Source of the DNA: Glycomyces tenuis DSM 44171
Lineage (GTDB): Bacteria; Actinomycetota; Actinomycetes; Mycobacteriales; Micromonosporaceae
Assembly: GCF_000427885.1 (NCBI RefSeq)
Contig: NZ_ATYW01000022.1
Span: forward strand, 62,001 to 126,000
DNA: 64,000 bases
Direction: 5' to 3'
This document shows positions 56,276 through 64,000 of the stretch, in pieces. The notes below the pieces were generated by a model that saw only the letters and a program-made list of their open reading frames with translations, ran no database searches and was not told the DNA's origin. Within the stretch, counting starts at the first letter, position 1. Every line of letters starts with the position of its first letter. The position numbers were made by a program, and so were the translations under genes.

Positions 56276-57814
56276 TCAGCCGCGTCGGTAGATCAGGTGT
56301 CCTGCGGCGACGGTCATGTCGCACTGCGGATCGGGCGCCTCGGGGTCGCCCAGATCGGGCAGGCCCGGGTCCGTGCGGTCCCACACGGCGAAGTCGGCGC
56401 TCATGCCGGGGCTGAGCGCTCCGGCGTCGTCGACGCCCAGGGCTCGCCAGCCGCCTCTGGTGGCGGCGGTGAACGCCGTGGTGGGTGCCAGCCGCATGGC
56501 GGGGTTGTGGTGGTGCACGGCGGCTCTGACGCCGCCCCAGGGGTCGAGCGGGGTCACCGGCGCGTCGGAGCCGAACGCGAGGGGCACGCCGACGCCGGAC
56601 AGGCGGGCGAAGGGGTTGGCCGCCAGGGCGGCCTCGCGGCCGAGGCGGGCGTTGTACATGCCGTCGGGCCCGCCCCAGGCGGCGTCGAAGGCGGGCTGGA
56701 CGGAGGCGTGGACGCCGTGGTGGACCATGCGGGCGATCATGGCGGCGTCGAGCAGTTCGGCGTGCTCGATGCGGTGGCGGGCGTGGCGGATCTCATCGAT
56801 GCCGACGGTCCGCTCGGCGAGGTCGAGGCCGTCGAGGACGGTGGCGATGGCGGCGTCGCCGATGGCGTGGAACGCGGCGCTCAGGCCGACGCGGTGGCAG
56901 TCGGCGAGGTGGTCGCGGACCTGGTCGGCGGTGAGGTACGGGGTGCCGCGGGTGGACTCGTCGTCGCGGTAGGGGCCGCTGAGGTAGGCGGTGCGGGCGC
57001 CGAGGGAGCCGTCGGCGGACAGGTCGCCGCCGCAGCCGTGGGCGCCGAGGTCGCGGGCCCGTTCGGCGGCGCACAGCTCGCCCCACCAGCCGTGGACGGC
57101 GGGGTTGCCCGGCCGGGAGCCGAGCTCGATCAGGCCGGTGAACTCGGCTTCGGTGCGGGAGTCGGAGGCGACGGGGACGGTGTGCTCGACGACGGCGGCG
57201 ATGCCCAGGCTCGCGGCGCGGTCCAGGGCGGCCTGGGCGAGGGCGAGGCGCTGGCTCACAGGGGCGGCCGCGGCCAGGTAGCCGCGGGCGGCGCGGTGGG
57301 CCATGCGCTTGAGCGGGCCGTCGCCGACGGCGTGGTCGAGGGTGTAGAGCTCGGGGTAGGCGTCGAGCACGCGGGGCCCGGCGATGCCGACGTGCCCGCA
57401 GGCGCGCGAGAGGTAGGCGAGCCGCCCTCCGGCGGCGCGCTCGACCTCCTCGCCGGTGGGCGGGGTCGGATCGTCCCAGGCGGTCTCGTCCCAGCCGCCG
57501 GCGAGGACGATCGCGTCGGGCGGGAGCGAGGCCGCGAAGCTCGCGACCTTGTCGAGCACCGCCCGGGCCGAGCCGAGCCCGGCCAGGTGGAGGCCGACCA
57601 GGGACGAGCCGGTGCCGGTGAGGTGGACGTGGGAGTCGACGAAGGCCGGGGTCACCAGGGCCCCGTCGAGGTCGACGGTCTCGTCGGCGCGGGGGGCTTC
57701 GGCGTCGGGGCCGACCCAGGCGATCCGGGCGCCCTCGACGAGCACCGCGGTCGCGTCCGGGCTGGTCGGGCTCAGGACGCGACCGCCGCGCCACAATGTG
57801 GTCAGGAGACTCAT
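56276..57814 (-). CDS. YtcJ-type amidohydrolase
   Basis: 512 residues, metal-dependent hydrolase: the HxH motif in VTPAFVDSHVHLTGTG, GGWDETAWDD, the His in CHRVGLSAAFHAIGDAAI and RHRIEHAELLD, QPAFDAAWGGPDG and the metal Asp in LAFGSDAPVTPLDPW. It probably hydrolyses an amide or formyl-type substrate in the cytosol; substrate unknown. The start at 57814 is near the end of the amino-acid ABC operon (14 bp), so it may be transcribed with it. Confidence 0.92.
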   Translation of the reverse strand: MSLLTTLWRGGRVLSPTSPDATAVLVEGARIAWVGPDAEAPRADETVDLDGALVTPAFVDSHVHLTGTGSSLVGLHLAGLGSARAVLDKVASFAASLPPDAIVLAGGWDETAWDDPTPPTGEEVERAAGGRLAYLSRACGHVGIAGPRVLDAYPELYTLDHAVGDGPLKRMAHRAARGYLAAAAPVSQRLALAQAALDRAASLGIAAVVEHTVPVASDSRTEAEFTGLIELGSRPGNPAVHGWWGELCAAERARDLGAHGCGGDLSADGSLGARTAYLSGPYRDDESTRGTPYLTADQVRDHLADCHRVGLSAAFHAIGDAAIATVLDGLDLAERTVGIDEIRHARHRIEHAELLDAAMIARMVHHGVHASVQPAFDAAWGGPDGMYNARLGREAALAANPFARLSGVGVPLAFGSDAPVTPLDPWGGVRAAVHHHNPAMRLAPTTAFTAATRGGWRALGVDDAGALSPGMSADFAVWDRTDPGLPDLGDPEAPDPQCDMTVAAGHLIYRRG

Positions 57815-57827
57815 GCCTCCCAGTGTC

Positions 57828-58574
57828 TCAGTCGACCGGGTGCAGCACGCGGTGGAGGAAGCCCTGGGCGCGTTCGGTCTTGGGTTCGGAGAGCATCTGG
57901 GCGGGCGGGCCCTGCTCGACGATGACGCCGCCGTCGAGGAAGACGACGCGGTCGGCGACCTCGCGGGCGAAGCTCATCTCGTGGGTGACCACGAGCATCG
58001 TCATGCCGTCGGCGGCCAGGCCCTTCATGACCGACAGGACCTCGCCGACCAGTTCGGGGTCGAGCGCGGAGGTCGGTTCGTCGAACAGCATCAGGGCCGG
58101 GCCCATGGCCAGGGCGCGGGCGATGGCGACGCGCTGCTGCTGCCCGCCCGACAGCTGCGAGGGCCTGGCCCGCTCCTTGCCTTCGACGCCGACCTGGGCC
58201 AGCAGGCGGCGCGCCTCGGCTTCGGCCTCGGCCTTGGGGCGGCCGAGGACGCGCCGCTGCGCGATGGCGATGTTGTCGAGGATGGACAGGTGGCTGAAGA
58301 GGTTGAACTGCTGGAAGACCATGCCGATGTCGCGCCTGGCGGCGTCGAGGTCGACGTCGGGGTGGGTCATGTCGTGCCCGGCGGCGTGGACGGTGCCGGC
58401 GGTGGGCTCCTCGAGCAGGTTGACGCAGCGCAGGAGCGTGGACTTGCCCGAGCCGGAGGGCCCGATGAGGCACACCACTTCGCCTTCGTCGATGTCGAGG
58501 TCGATGCCGCGCAGGACTTCGTTGTCGCCGAAGCGCTTGTGGAGTCCGCTGATGGTCACGAGACGGTTGCTCAA
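57828..58574 (-). CDS. Polar amino acid ABC transporter ATP-binding protein (GlnQ type)
   Basis: 248 residues. Walker [18 protein letters not shown]-loop [12 protein letters not shown], signature [15 protein letters not shown], Walker [17 protein letters not shown] and H-loop [14 protein letters not shown] are intact. Sequence around FQQFNLFSH and the length are those of glutamine/polar-amino-acid importers. It overlaps the permease gene by 4 bp. In this operon order (SBP-permease-ATPase) it energises uptake. Confidence 0.95.
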   Translation of the reverse strand: MSNRLVTISGLHKRFGDNEVLRGIDLDIDEGEVVCLIGPSGSGKSTLLRCVNLLEEPTAGTVHAAGHDMTHPDVDLDAARRDIGMVFQQFNLFSHLSILDNIAIAQRRVLGRPKAEAEAEARRLLAQVGVEGKERARPSQLSGGQQQRVAIARALAMGPALMLFDEPTSALDPELVGEVLSVMKGLAADGMTMLVVTHEMSFAREVADRVVFLDGGVIVEQGPPAQMLSEPKTERAQGFLHRVLHPVD

Positions 58575-59377
58575 CGGTGGTCCCCCTTGTTCTCGAGGCG
58601 GCGGGCCAGTGCCGAGAGCGGCACGGTCAGCAGCAGATAGAGCAGGCCGCCGACGAGCAGCGGGGTGGCGTTGGCGGTGTCGGTCAGCTCGGAGCGGGCG
58701 AACTTCGTCAGCTCCATGGTGGAGGCGGTGACGCCCAGGACGTACACCAGGGAGGAGTCCTTGGTGAGCATGACCAGTTCATTGGTCAGGGGCGGGATGA
58801 CGATGCGCAGCGCCTGCGGGAGCACGACGCTGACCATGGTGCGGGTGTGGCTCATGCCGAGGGACCTGGCGGCCTCGACCTGGCCGCGCGGTACGGCCTG
58901 GATGCCGGCGCGGACGCTCTCGGCGATGTAGGCCGAGGAGGTCAGGCCGAGGCCGATGGCGACCTGCCCGTAGACGCCGCCGGGCCAGGTGATGCCGGGG
59001 AACGCCTGCGGGACGGCGAAGCCGACCAGGAACAGCACGAGCAGGGCGGGCAGGCCGCGGAAGATCTCGACGTATACGGCGGCGAACCACCGGTAGGGGC
59101 CGAAGCCGGAGACGCGCATGAGCGCGATGAGGACGCCGACGATCATGCCGAACACGAACGCGAGGAGCGTGTAGGCGATGGTGTTGCCGAAGGAGGCCCA
59201 CACTTCGGGGAACATGTCGGCGGCGATGTCGAGCCGGAGGAAGGAGTCGGCGATGCGGCCCCAGTCGGCCAGCGCCGCGACGAGGGCGACGACGGCGATG
59301 GCGACGGCGTACTGGACGGCGCGGGAGAGACGGCGCTTCTGGCGCACCGTCATCCCGCTGCGTTCGGTGGCGGCCAC
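58571..59377 (-). CDS. Amino acid ABC transporter permease
   Basis: 268 residues with a HisM/GlnP-type core: five or six helices, the coupling motif [20 protein letters not shown] (EAA loop) and [12 protein letters not shown]-like part [17 protein letters not shown]. One gene for permease implies a homodimer. GTG 59377 overlaps the substrate-binding-protein TAG by one base (TAGTG), so it is translated by coupling; ATG 59353 would be an alternative without ribosome site. Confidence 0.92.
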   Translation of the reverse strand: MAATERSGMTVRQKRRLSRAVQYAVAIAVVALVAALADWGRIADSFLRLDIAADMFPEVWASFGNTIAYTLLAFVFGMIVGVLIALMRVSGFGPYRWFAAVYVEIFRGLPALLVLFLVGFAVPQAFPGITWPGGVYGQVAIGLGLTSSAYIAESVRAGIQAVPRGQVEAARSLGMSHTRTMVSVVLPQALRIVIPPLTNELVMLTKDSSLVYVLGVTASTMELTKFARSELTDTANATPLLVGGLLYLLLTVPLSALARRLENKGDHR

Positions 59378-60177
59378 TACTCGATGTCGCCTTCGGTGTA
59401 GGGCTCGTGGAACCACTTCTCGTAGAGCTCGGCGTAGGTGTCGTCGGCGAAGGCCTCGTCGATCATGGCGTTGACCTCGTCGAGCAGTTCGGTGTCGTCC
59501 TTCTGGACGGCGAAGCCGTAGTACTCGTCGGTCTCGATGGACTCGGTGAGCTCGAGGTTGTCGGCGACCTTGATCATCTCGGTCCAGGTGGCGAGGTCGG
59601 CGATGGAGGCCTGGGCGGCGCCGGAGGTCAGGGACGAGACGATGTCGCCCATGGTCTCGAAGGACTTGACCTCGAAGCCGTACTGGTCCTTGATGGAGTC
59701 GGCGTAGGCCTCGCCGGTGGTGGCCGACTGGACGGCGACGGTGGCGCCGTCGAGGTCGTCGAGGCTGGCGACGCCGGAGCCGGCGACGGTCACGAAGGCC
59801 TGGTCGGCGCGGAAGTAGGGCTGGGACAGGCCGAGGGCTTCCTCGCGTTCGGGCGTGATGGAGATGCCGGCGGCGGCGATGTCGCAGGTGCCGGCGTTGA
59901 GCGCGGAACCGGACTGGATCGAGTCGAAGTCGATCTCGACGACCTCGACGGTCTGGTCGAGGCGCTCGGCGAGCAGGTTCATCAGGTCGATGTCGAAGCC
60001 GACGACGTTCCCCTCGTCGTCGCGGAACTCGAACGGTTCGAACGGGACGTTCGTGCAGACGGTGAGGGTGTCGTCGTTCTCGCCGCCACCGCCGCCGGTG
60101 CCGGACGAGCATGCGGCGGCGAGGCCGGTCCCGATCAGGGCCAGGGCCGCGGCGGCGCTGCGAGCAATGGTGTTCAC
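59377..60177 (-). CDS. Amino acid ABC transporter substrate-binding lipoprotein
   Basis: 266 residues, type II periplasmic-binding fold (SBP_bac_3). The lipobox GLAAACSS ends a signal peptide of about 23 residues; a Gly-rich linker follows. Core motifs: LTVCTNVPFEPFEFRDDEGN, GFDIDLMNLLAERL, CDIAAAGISITPEREEAL and DLATWTEMIKVADNL. It captures a polar amino acid for the permease. AAGGAG lies 7 nt before GTG 60177. Upstream to 60338 there are small repeats (TTTCGC / GCGAAA at 60270-60294) but no clear operator. Confidence 0.95.
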   Translation of the reverse strand: MNTIARSAAAALALIGTGLAAACSSGTGGGGGENDDTLTVCTNVPFEPFEFRDDEGNVVGFDIDLMNLLAERLDQTVEVVEIDFDSIQSGSALNAGTCDIAAAGISITPEREEALGLSQPYFRADQAFVTVAGSGVASLDDLDGATVAVQSATTGEAYADSIKDQYGFEVKSFETMGDIVSSLTSGAAQASIADLATWTEMIKVADNLELTESIETDEYYGFAVQKDDTELLDEVNAMIDEAFADDTYAELYEKWFHEPYTEGDIE

Positions 60178-60338
60178 CAGGATGCTCCTTCATATGTGTT
60201 GTGGACGGGTGCCGATCTTCCAGGGCAGGTACTTCCATGGTTGTGCCACCTGACCGGAATTGTGGCAGGTTTCGCATTGTGGGGCGACGCGAAACGGTGT
60301 TCGCGTTCATCGTCGCAGGGCCGTGAGACAGTGTGTGG

Positions 60339-61250
60339 ATGCTGATGCTCATCGACGCCGCGTCCCTTTGGTATCGGGCGTATTACGGACTGCCTTCTTC
60401 GATCAAGTCGCCCGGCGGGGCGCGCTCGGGGGCGGTGCGCGGCTTCTTCGACGGCCTGTCCACGCTGGTCAGGCGATTCTCCCCCACTGAGCTGGTGTGC
60501 TGCCTGGAGGGCAATTGGCGGCCCGAGTGGCGCACGGACCTGATCGGCGGCTACAAGGCGGCCAGGGCTCGCGAGGACGGCTCGGAGGACACGCCGGAGG
60601 GGCTGGACGCGCAGGTGGCGGCGATCGAGGCGCTGCTGCCGGCGCTGGGCTTGGCCACGGCGGTCCACCCGGAGTTCGAGGCCGACGACGTGATCGCGAC
60701 GCTGGCCGCCCGCACGGCCGAGCCGGTGCTGGTGGTGACCGGTGACCGGGATCTGTTCCAACTCGTCGACGACGAGCGGGACCGCAAAGTCGTATACCTC
60801 GCTCGCGGGATATCCAAGGCGGAATTGTTCGGCGGCGAGGCGGTGGCGACGAAGTTCGGCGTCGCCCCCGACCACTACGTGGACTTCGCGGTGCTGCGCG
60901 GCGACCCTTCGGACGGCTTGCCCGGCGTCAAGGGCATCGGCGCGAAGACGGCGATCAGCCTCGTGAACACCTACGGCGGCATCAGCGGCATCCGCGCCGC
61001 CGCCCTGGAGGACGGCTCGGAGCTGCCGGCCCGCCAGCGGCAGGCGATCCTCGACGCCGCCGACTACCTGGAGCGGGCCCTGAAGGTCTCCACGGTCGCC
61101 GCCGACGTCGAGCTGCCGCTGATCGACTCGGGCCTCCCGGCCGGACCGGCCGACGCGGCCGCGGTCGAGGCGCTGACGGCCGAGTGGGGCATCGCCTCGG
61201 CGATGCGCCGCTTGGGCGAGGCCCTGGCGTGGCAGGACCGGGTGCCGTAG
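60339..61250 (+). CDS. Stand-alone 5'-3' exonuclease (Pol I-type domain)
   Basis: About 303 residues. A FEN-like nuclease: MLIDAASLWYRAYYGLPSS, EFEADDVIATLA, VVTGDRDLFQLVDD and GDPSDGLPGVKGIGAKTAIS (helix-hairpin-helix). The acidic metal residues are all present. This is the independent 5'-nuclease found near helY in Mycobacterium (Rv2090 region), separate from polA. Starts at GTG 60333, ATG 60339 or ATG 60345 are possible. It is convergent with helY with 10 bp between stops. Confidence 0.92.
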   Translation: MLMLIDAASLWYRAYYGLPSSIKSPGGARSGAVRGFFDGLSTLVRRFSPTELVCCLEGNWRPEWRTDLIGGYKAARAREDGSEDTPEGLDAQVAAIEALLPALGLATAVHPEFEADDVIATLAARTAEPVLVVTGDRDLFQLVDDERDRKVVYLARGISKAELFGGEAVATKFGVAPDHYVDFAVLRGDPSDGLPGVKGIGAKTAISLVNTYGGISGIRAAALEDGSELPARQRQAILDAADYLERALKVSTVAADVELPLIDSGLPAGPADAAAVEALTAEWGIASAMRRLGEALAWQDRVP

Positions 61251-61260
61251 CCCGTCCGGC

Positions 61261-63993
61261 TCAGATGTCGGCGACGACGCCGCGCCTGATGGCGTCGACC
61301 GCCTCGAACGCGGCGTCGGCCAGCTTGTGCGAGGAGTCGGTGCCGATCTGACGCGCGGCCGTGCCCATCTGGTGCAGCAGGTCGGCGGTGCGCCGCGCCC
61401 AGCGCACGAAGTCGCCGCCGGGCATCGGCCACGGCCCGTCGGAGGCGGCCAGGGCCTTGGACAGCTCCTCGCCCCTGGTCCAGCGGTAGATCGGCCAGGC
61501 CAGGCCCAGCTGCGGCTTCGCCGTCAGCGACAGGCCGCGCTGGTTCTCGGCGCGCCTGATGGCCTCCCAGCGACGGCCGGTCTTCGCCACGGGCTCGCTG
61601 ATCGGGCCGGGCACGGCCACGAAGAACTCGTCCTCCTCGAAGCGGGAGTCGTAGATGACCGTGGAGGCGATCGCCGCCAGCGCGGGCGCGTCCAGGCCCT
61701 CCCAGATCCCGTCCCGCAGGCACTGGGCGACGAGCAGATCGGTCTCCACGAACAGGTTCCGCAGCAGCCGGCCCGATTCGGTGACGGTCTCGCCGTCGAG
61801 GTAGCCGAACTCGGTGAGGACTTCGCGGACGGCGGCGAACTGGCGGGCCAGGGAGTGCTCGCGTCGGCCGGCGCGGCGCCTCAGCTGCTCCTCCTCGCGG
61901 TGCAGGCGCATCCACCGGGAGGCGTGCACGGTGTGCTGGTGGGCGTCGGGGCACGAGCGGCACGGGTGCGCCTTGGCCTCCTCGCGCAGCTTCGCGATCT
62001 CGGGGGTCTCCGGGGCCCCGCCGCGCCGCACGGGCCTCGGCATGTCGCGGGTGGCCTCGCGCAGCCTCGAGGCCATGTCGGCCCGCTCCCTGGCGTCCTT
62101 GCGGTTGAAGTGCTTGGGGATGCGGATGCGGGTGGCGACCTCGACGCCGCCGTCGAACGCGGAGGTGTCCAGGCTCCCGGTCCAGGCGTCGGCGGTGACC
62201 ACGGCCCAGCGCGGATCGTGCCCGGCCTTGCGGTGGCTGGTGGGGCGCAGGAACACCGCCCATCCGGCGTGCTTGCCGCGCGTGATCCACACGACGTCGC
62301 CGCCGCGCAGCTCCCCCAGCGTGGTGCGGGCGGCGTCGCGGCGGGCGCCCTTGCGGCGCTTCTGGGCGCCGCGCTCGGCCTGCGAGAGCCGCTGGGTGAG
62401 CTCGTAGTACTCCAGGAAGTCGCCGAAGTCGCAGGCGGCGGCCTCGGCCGACTCGGCGGCCTTGCGGCCGAGGGCGCGGGCCTGCTCGGCGATGTGGACG
62501 GCCTCAGTGTCGGACTGGAACTGCGCGAACGAGGAGGCCAGGACCTCGGAGGCGCGGTCGACGCCGGCGGCGCCGATGAGGTTGACGGCCATGTTGTAGG
62601 AGGGCGCGAACGAGGAGTTCAGCGGGTAGGTGCGCTTCGAGGCGAGCCCGGCGACCTCCTTGGGGCGCACGTCCTCGGCCCAGACGGTGACCGCGTGGCC
62701 CTCGACGTCGATGCCGCGCCGCCCGGCGCGGCCGGTCAGCTGCGTGTACTGGCCGGGGGTGAGCATGACGTGGTCGGAGCCGTCGTATTTGATGAGCCGT
62801 TCGAGCACGACCGAGCGGGCGGGCATGTTGATGCCCAGCGCGAGCGTCTCGGTGGCGAACACGGCCTTGAGCAGGCCGCGCTCGAACAGCTTCTCGACGA
62901 CCTCCTTGAACACCGGCAGCAGCCCCGCGTGGTGGGCGGCGATCCCGGCGGCGAGCCCGTCGAGCCACCGCTCGAAGCCGACCGCCTCCAGGTCGCGGGC
63001 GTCGATGTGGGCGGTGGCGGCCGTGGCGTGGTCGATGATGAGCTGCCGCTCGGCGGAGCCGGTCAACTGGAGGCCGGCGCGGACGCACTCGTCGACGGCG
63101 GCGTCGCATCCGGCGCGGGAGAAGATGAAGTAGATCGCCGGGAGCAGCGCGGCCCGGTCGAGGCGCTCGACGACCCGGCCGCGGTCGACGTGCGGCCTGC
63201 CGCGCCGTCGGCCGCCGCCGCGTTCGGAGCGCTCGCGGGCGCGGGCGTCCTTCTTGAGCAGTTCCTTGGAGACGTGGTCGCCGTCGGGTTCGAACAGGTC
63301 GAGCAGGGCGCCGCCGACCATCATGTGCTGCCACAGCGGCACCGGGCGGGTCTCGGAGACGACGACCTCGGTGGAGCCGCGCACGCTCTTGAGCCAGTCG
63401 CCGAACTCCTCGGCGTTGGAGACCGTCGCCGACAGGCTCACCACCCGCACCTGCTGGGGCAGTTCGATGATGATCTCCTCCCACACCGCGCCGCGGAAGC
63501 GGTCGGCGAGGTAGTGGACCTCGTCCATGACCACATAGCGCAGTCCCTTGAGGGTGGGAGAGCCGGCGTAGATCATGTTGCGCAGGACCTCGGTGGTCAT
63601 GACCACGATGGGGGCCTCGCCGTTGATGACGGTGTCGCCGGTCAGGAGCCCGACGTTCTCGGCGCCGTGCGTCTCGACCAGGTCGTTGAACTTCTGGTTC
63701 GACAGCGCCTTGATCGGGGTGGTGTAGAAGCATTTGGCGTCCTCGGCGAGCGCGAGGTGGACGGCGAACTCCCCCACCACGGTCTTGCCGGCGCCGGTGG
63801 GCGCGCACACCAGGACGCCGTGGCCGTCCTCCAGGACGCGGCAGGCCTGGATCTGGAAGTCGTCGAGGTCGAACGGGTACTCCTCCGCGAAGGAGGCCAG
63901 TTCGGGCCACGTCCGTCGTGCCTTGGCGGCGGCGTGGCGCCTGGCCGGGGAGCGGTCGTCGGCGTAGTGCACGTCGCCGGTGGAAGACACCAT
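61261..63993 (-). CDS. helY: Ski2/Mtr4-like DEAH helicase HelY
   Basis: 910 residues visible: Q-like FDLDDFQIQACRVLEDGHGV, Walker A VCAPTGAGKTVVGEFA, Ia TTPIKALSNQKF, Walker B YVVMDEVHYLADRFRG (DEVH), III SLSATVSNAEEF, V ATETLALGINMPARS and VI QLTGRAGRRGID. The long C-terminal part is the DSHCT-type domain of RNA exosome helicases (LRDGIWEGLDAPALAAIAST). It probably unwinds RNA in turnover. The ATG at 63993 lies 7 bases from the window end, so an upstream start cannot be excluded; tatC is expected next, outside the window. Confidence 0.95.
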   Translation of the reverse strand: MVSSTGDVHYADDRSPARRHAAAKARRTWPELASFAEEYPFDLDDFQIQACRVLEDGHGVLVCAPTGAGKTVVGEFAVHLALAEDAKCFYTTPIKALSNQKFNDLVETHGAENVGLLTGDTVINGEAPIVVMTTEVLRNMIYAGSPTLKGLRYVVMDEVHYLADRFRGAVWEEIIIELPQQVRVVSLSATVSNAEEFGDWLKSVRGSTEVVVSETRPVPLWQHMMVGGALLDLFEPDGDHVSKELLKKDARARERSERGGGRRRGRPHVDRGRVVERLDRAALLPAIYFIFSRAGCDAAVDECVRAGLQLTGSAERQLIIDHATAATAHIDARDLEAVGFERWLDGLAAGIAAHHAGLLPVFKEVVEKLFERGLLKAVFATETLALGINMPARSVVLERLIKYDGSDHVMLTPGQYTQLTGRAGRRGIDVEGHAVTVWAEDVRPKEVAGLASKRTYPLNSSFAPSYNMAVNLIGAAGVDRASEVLASSFAQFQSDTEAVHIAEQARALGRKAAESAEAAACDFGDFLEYYELTQRLSQAERGAQKRRKGARRDAARTTLGELRGGDVVWITRGKHAGWAVFLRPTSHRKAGHDPRWAVVTADAWTGSLDTSAFDGGVEVATRIRIPKHFNRKDARERADMASRLREATRDMPRPVRRGGAPETPEIAKLREEAKAHPCRSCPDAHQHTVHASRWMRLHREEEQLRRRAGRREHSLARQFAAVREVLTEFGYLDGETVTESGRLLRNLFVETDLLVAQCLRDGIWEGLDAPALAAIASTVIYDSRFEEDEFFVAVPGPISEPVAKTGRRWEAIRRAENQRGLSLTAKPQLGLAWPIYRWTRGEELSKALAASDGPWPMPGGDFVRWARRTADLLHQMGTAARQIGTDSSHKLADAAFEAVDAIRRGVVADI

Positions 63994-64000
63994 GTCCCCA

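Overview
The window is very GC-rich, densely coded DNA from an actinobacterium. Markers: RbpA, a Ppm1/Lnt/FxsA block, the HelY helicase next to a stand-alone 5'-3' exonuclease (the neighbourhood seen in Mycobacterium), DinB-fold enzymes of the mycothiol-dependent kind, and many starts with no Shine-Dalgarno site but a TANNNT box 6-7 nt upstream (leaderless mRNAs). Codon use and gene content would suit a filamentous soil genus such as Glycomyces or Stackebrandtia, but the genus is inference. No rRNA, tRNA, CRISPR array or complete mobile element was found.

1-7.5 kb: housekeeping and stress genes (glycosyltransferase, DUF2269 and HlyIII membrane proteins, DUF1992, DUF4180, methyltransferase, ABM monooxygenase, and a thioredoxin-reductase-like flavoprotein divergent from an XRE-cupin regulator). 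7.5-11.4 kb is the most interesting block: an orphan OmpR-type regulator with a degenerate receiver, a VTC-domain protein, a DUF4956 membrane protein and a secreted CotH-like kinase carrying a cellulose-binding module. The divergent promoter region between the last two holds four tandem 11-bp repeats facing one way and two facing the other, each placed 9 bp from a -10 box. 11.4-17.3 kb: a coiled-coil zinc-motif protein, a broken GNAT gene, and a GntR/ABC operon with its operator.

17.4-31.4 kb: mixed small operons, including MarR, FKBP, a MoaD-like/BNR-repeat pair, a MerR-controlled aldo/keto reductase with a 19-bp-spacer promoter, an orphan tyrosine recombinase, an alkylation-repair pair (AdaA-AlkA fusion plus Ogt) and an AA10 polysaccharide monooxygenase. 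31.4-41.6 kb: an exported coiled-coil protein, two ExoIII-family nucleases flanking a large membrane protein, a DUF3516 helicase, an APH-like kinase and ArfB.

41.6-49.6 kb: a TetR-repressed oxidoreductase with two operators placed on its promoter, GH43, YigZ, an orphan NarL-type regulator, LysR next to a divergent MurA-like enzyme. 49.6-64 kb: PadR, a membrane-anchored Hsp70-like protein, rbpA with a candidate SigR-type promoter, fxsA-ppm1-lnt (lipoprotein acylation and mannosyl donor supply), an amidohydrolase, an amino-acid ABC operon, the 5'-3' exonuclease and helY. Several convergent gene pairs are separated by unusually long perfect hairpins.
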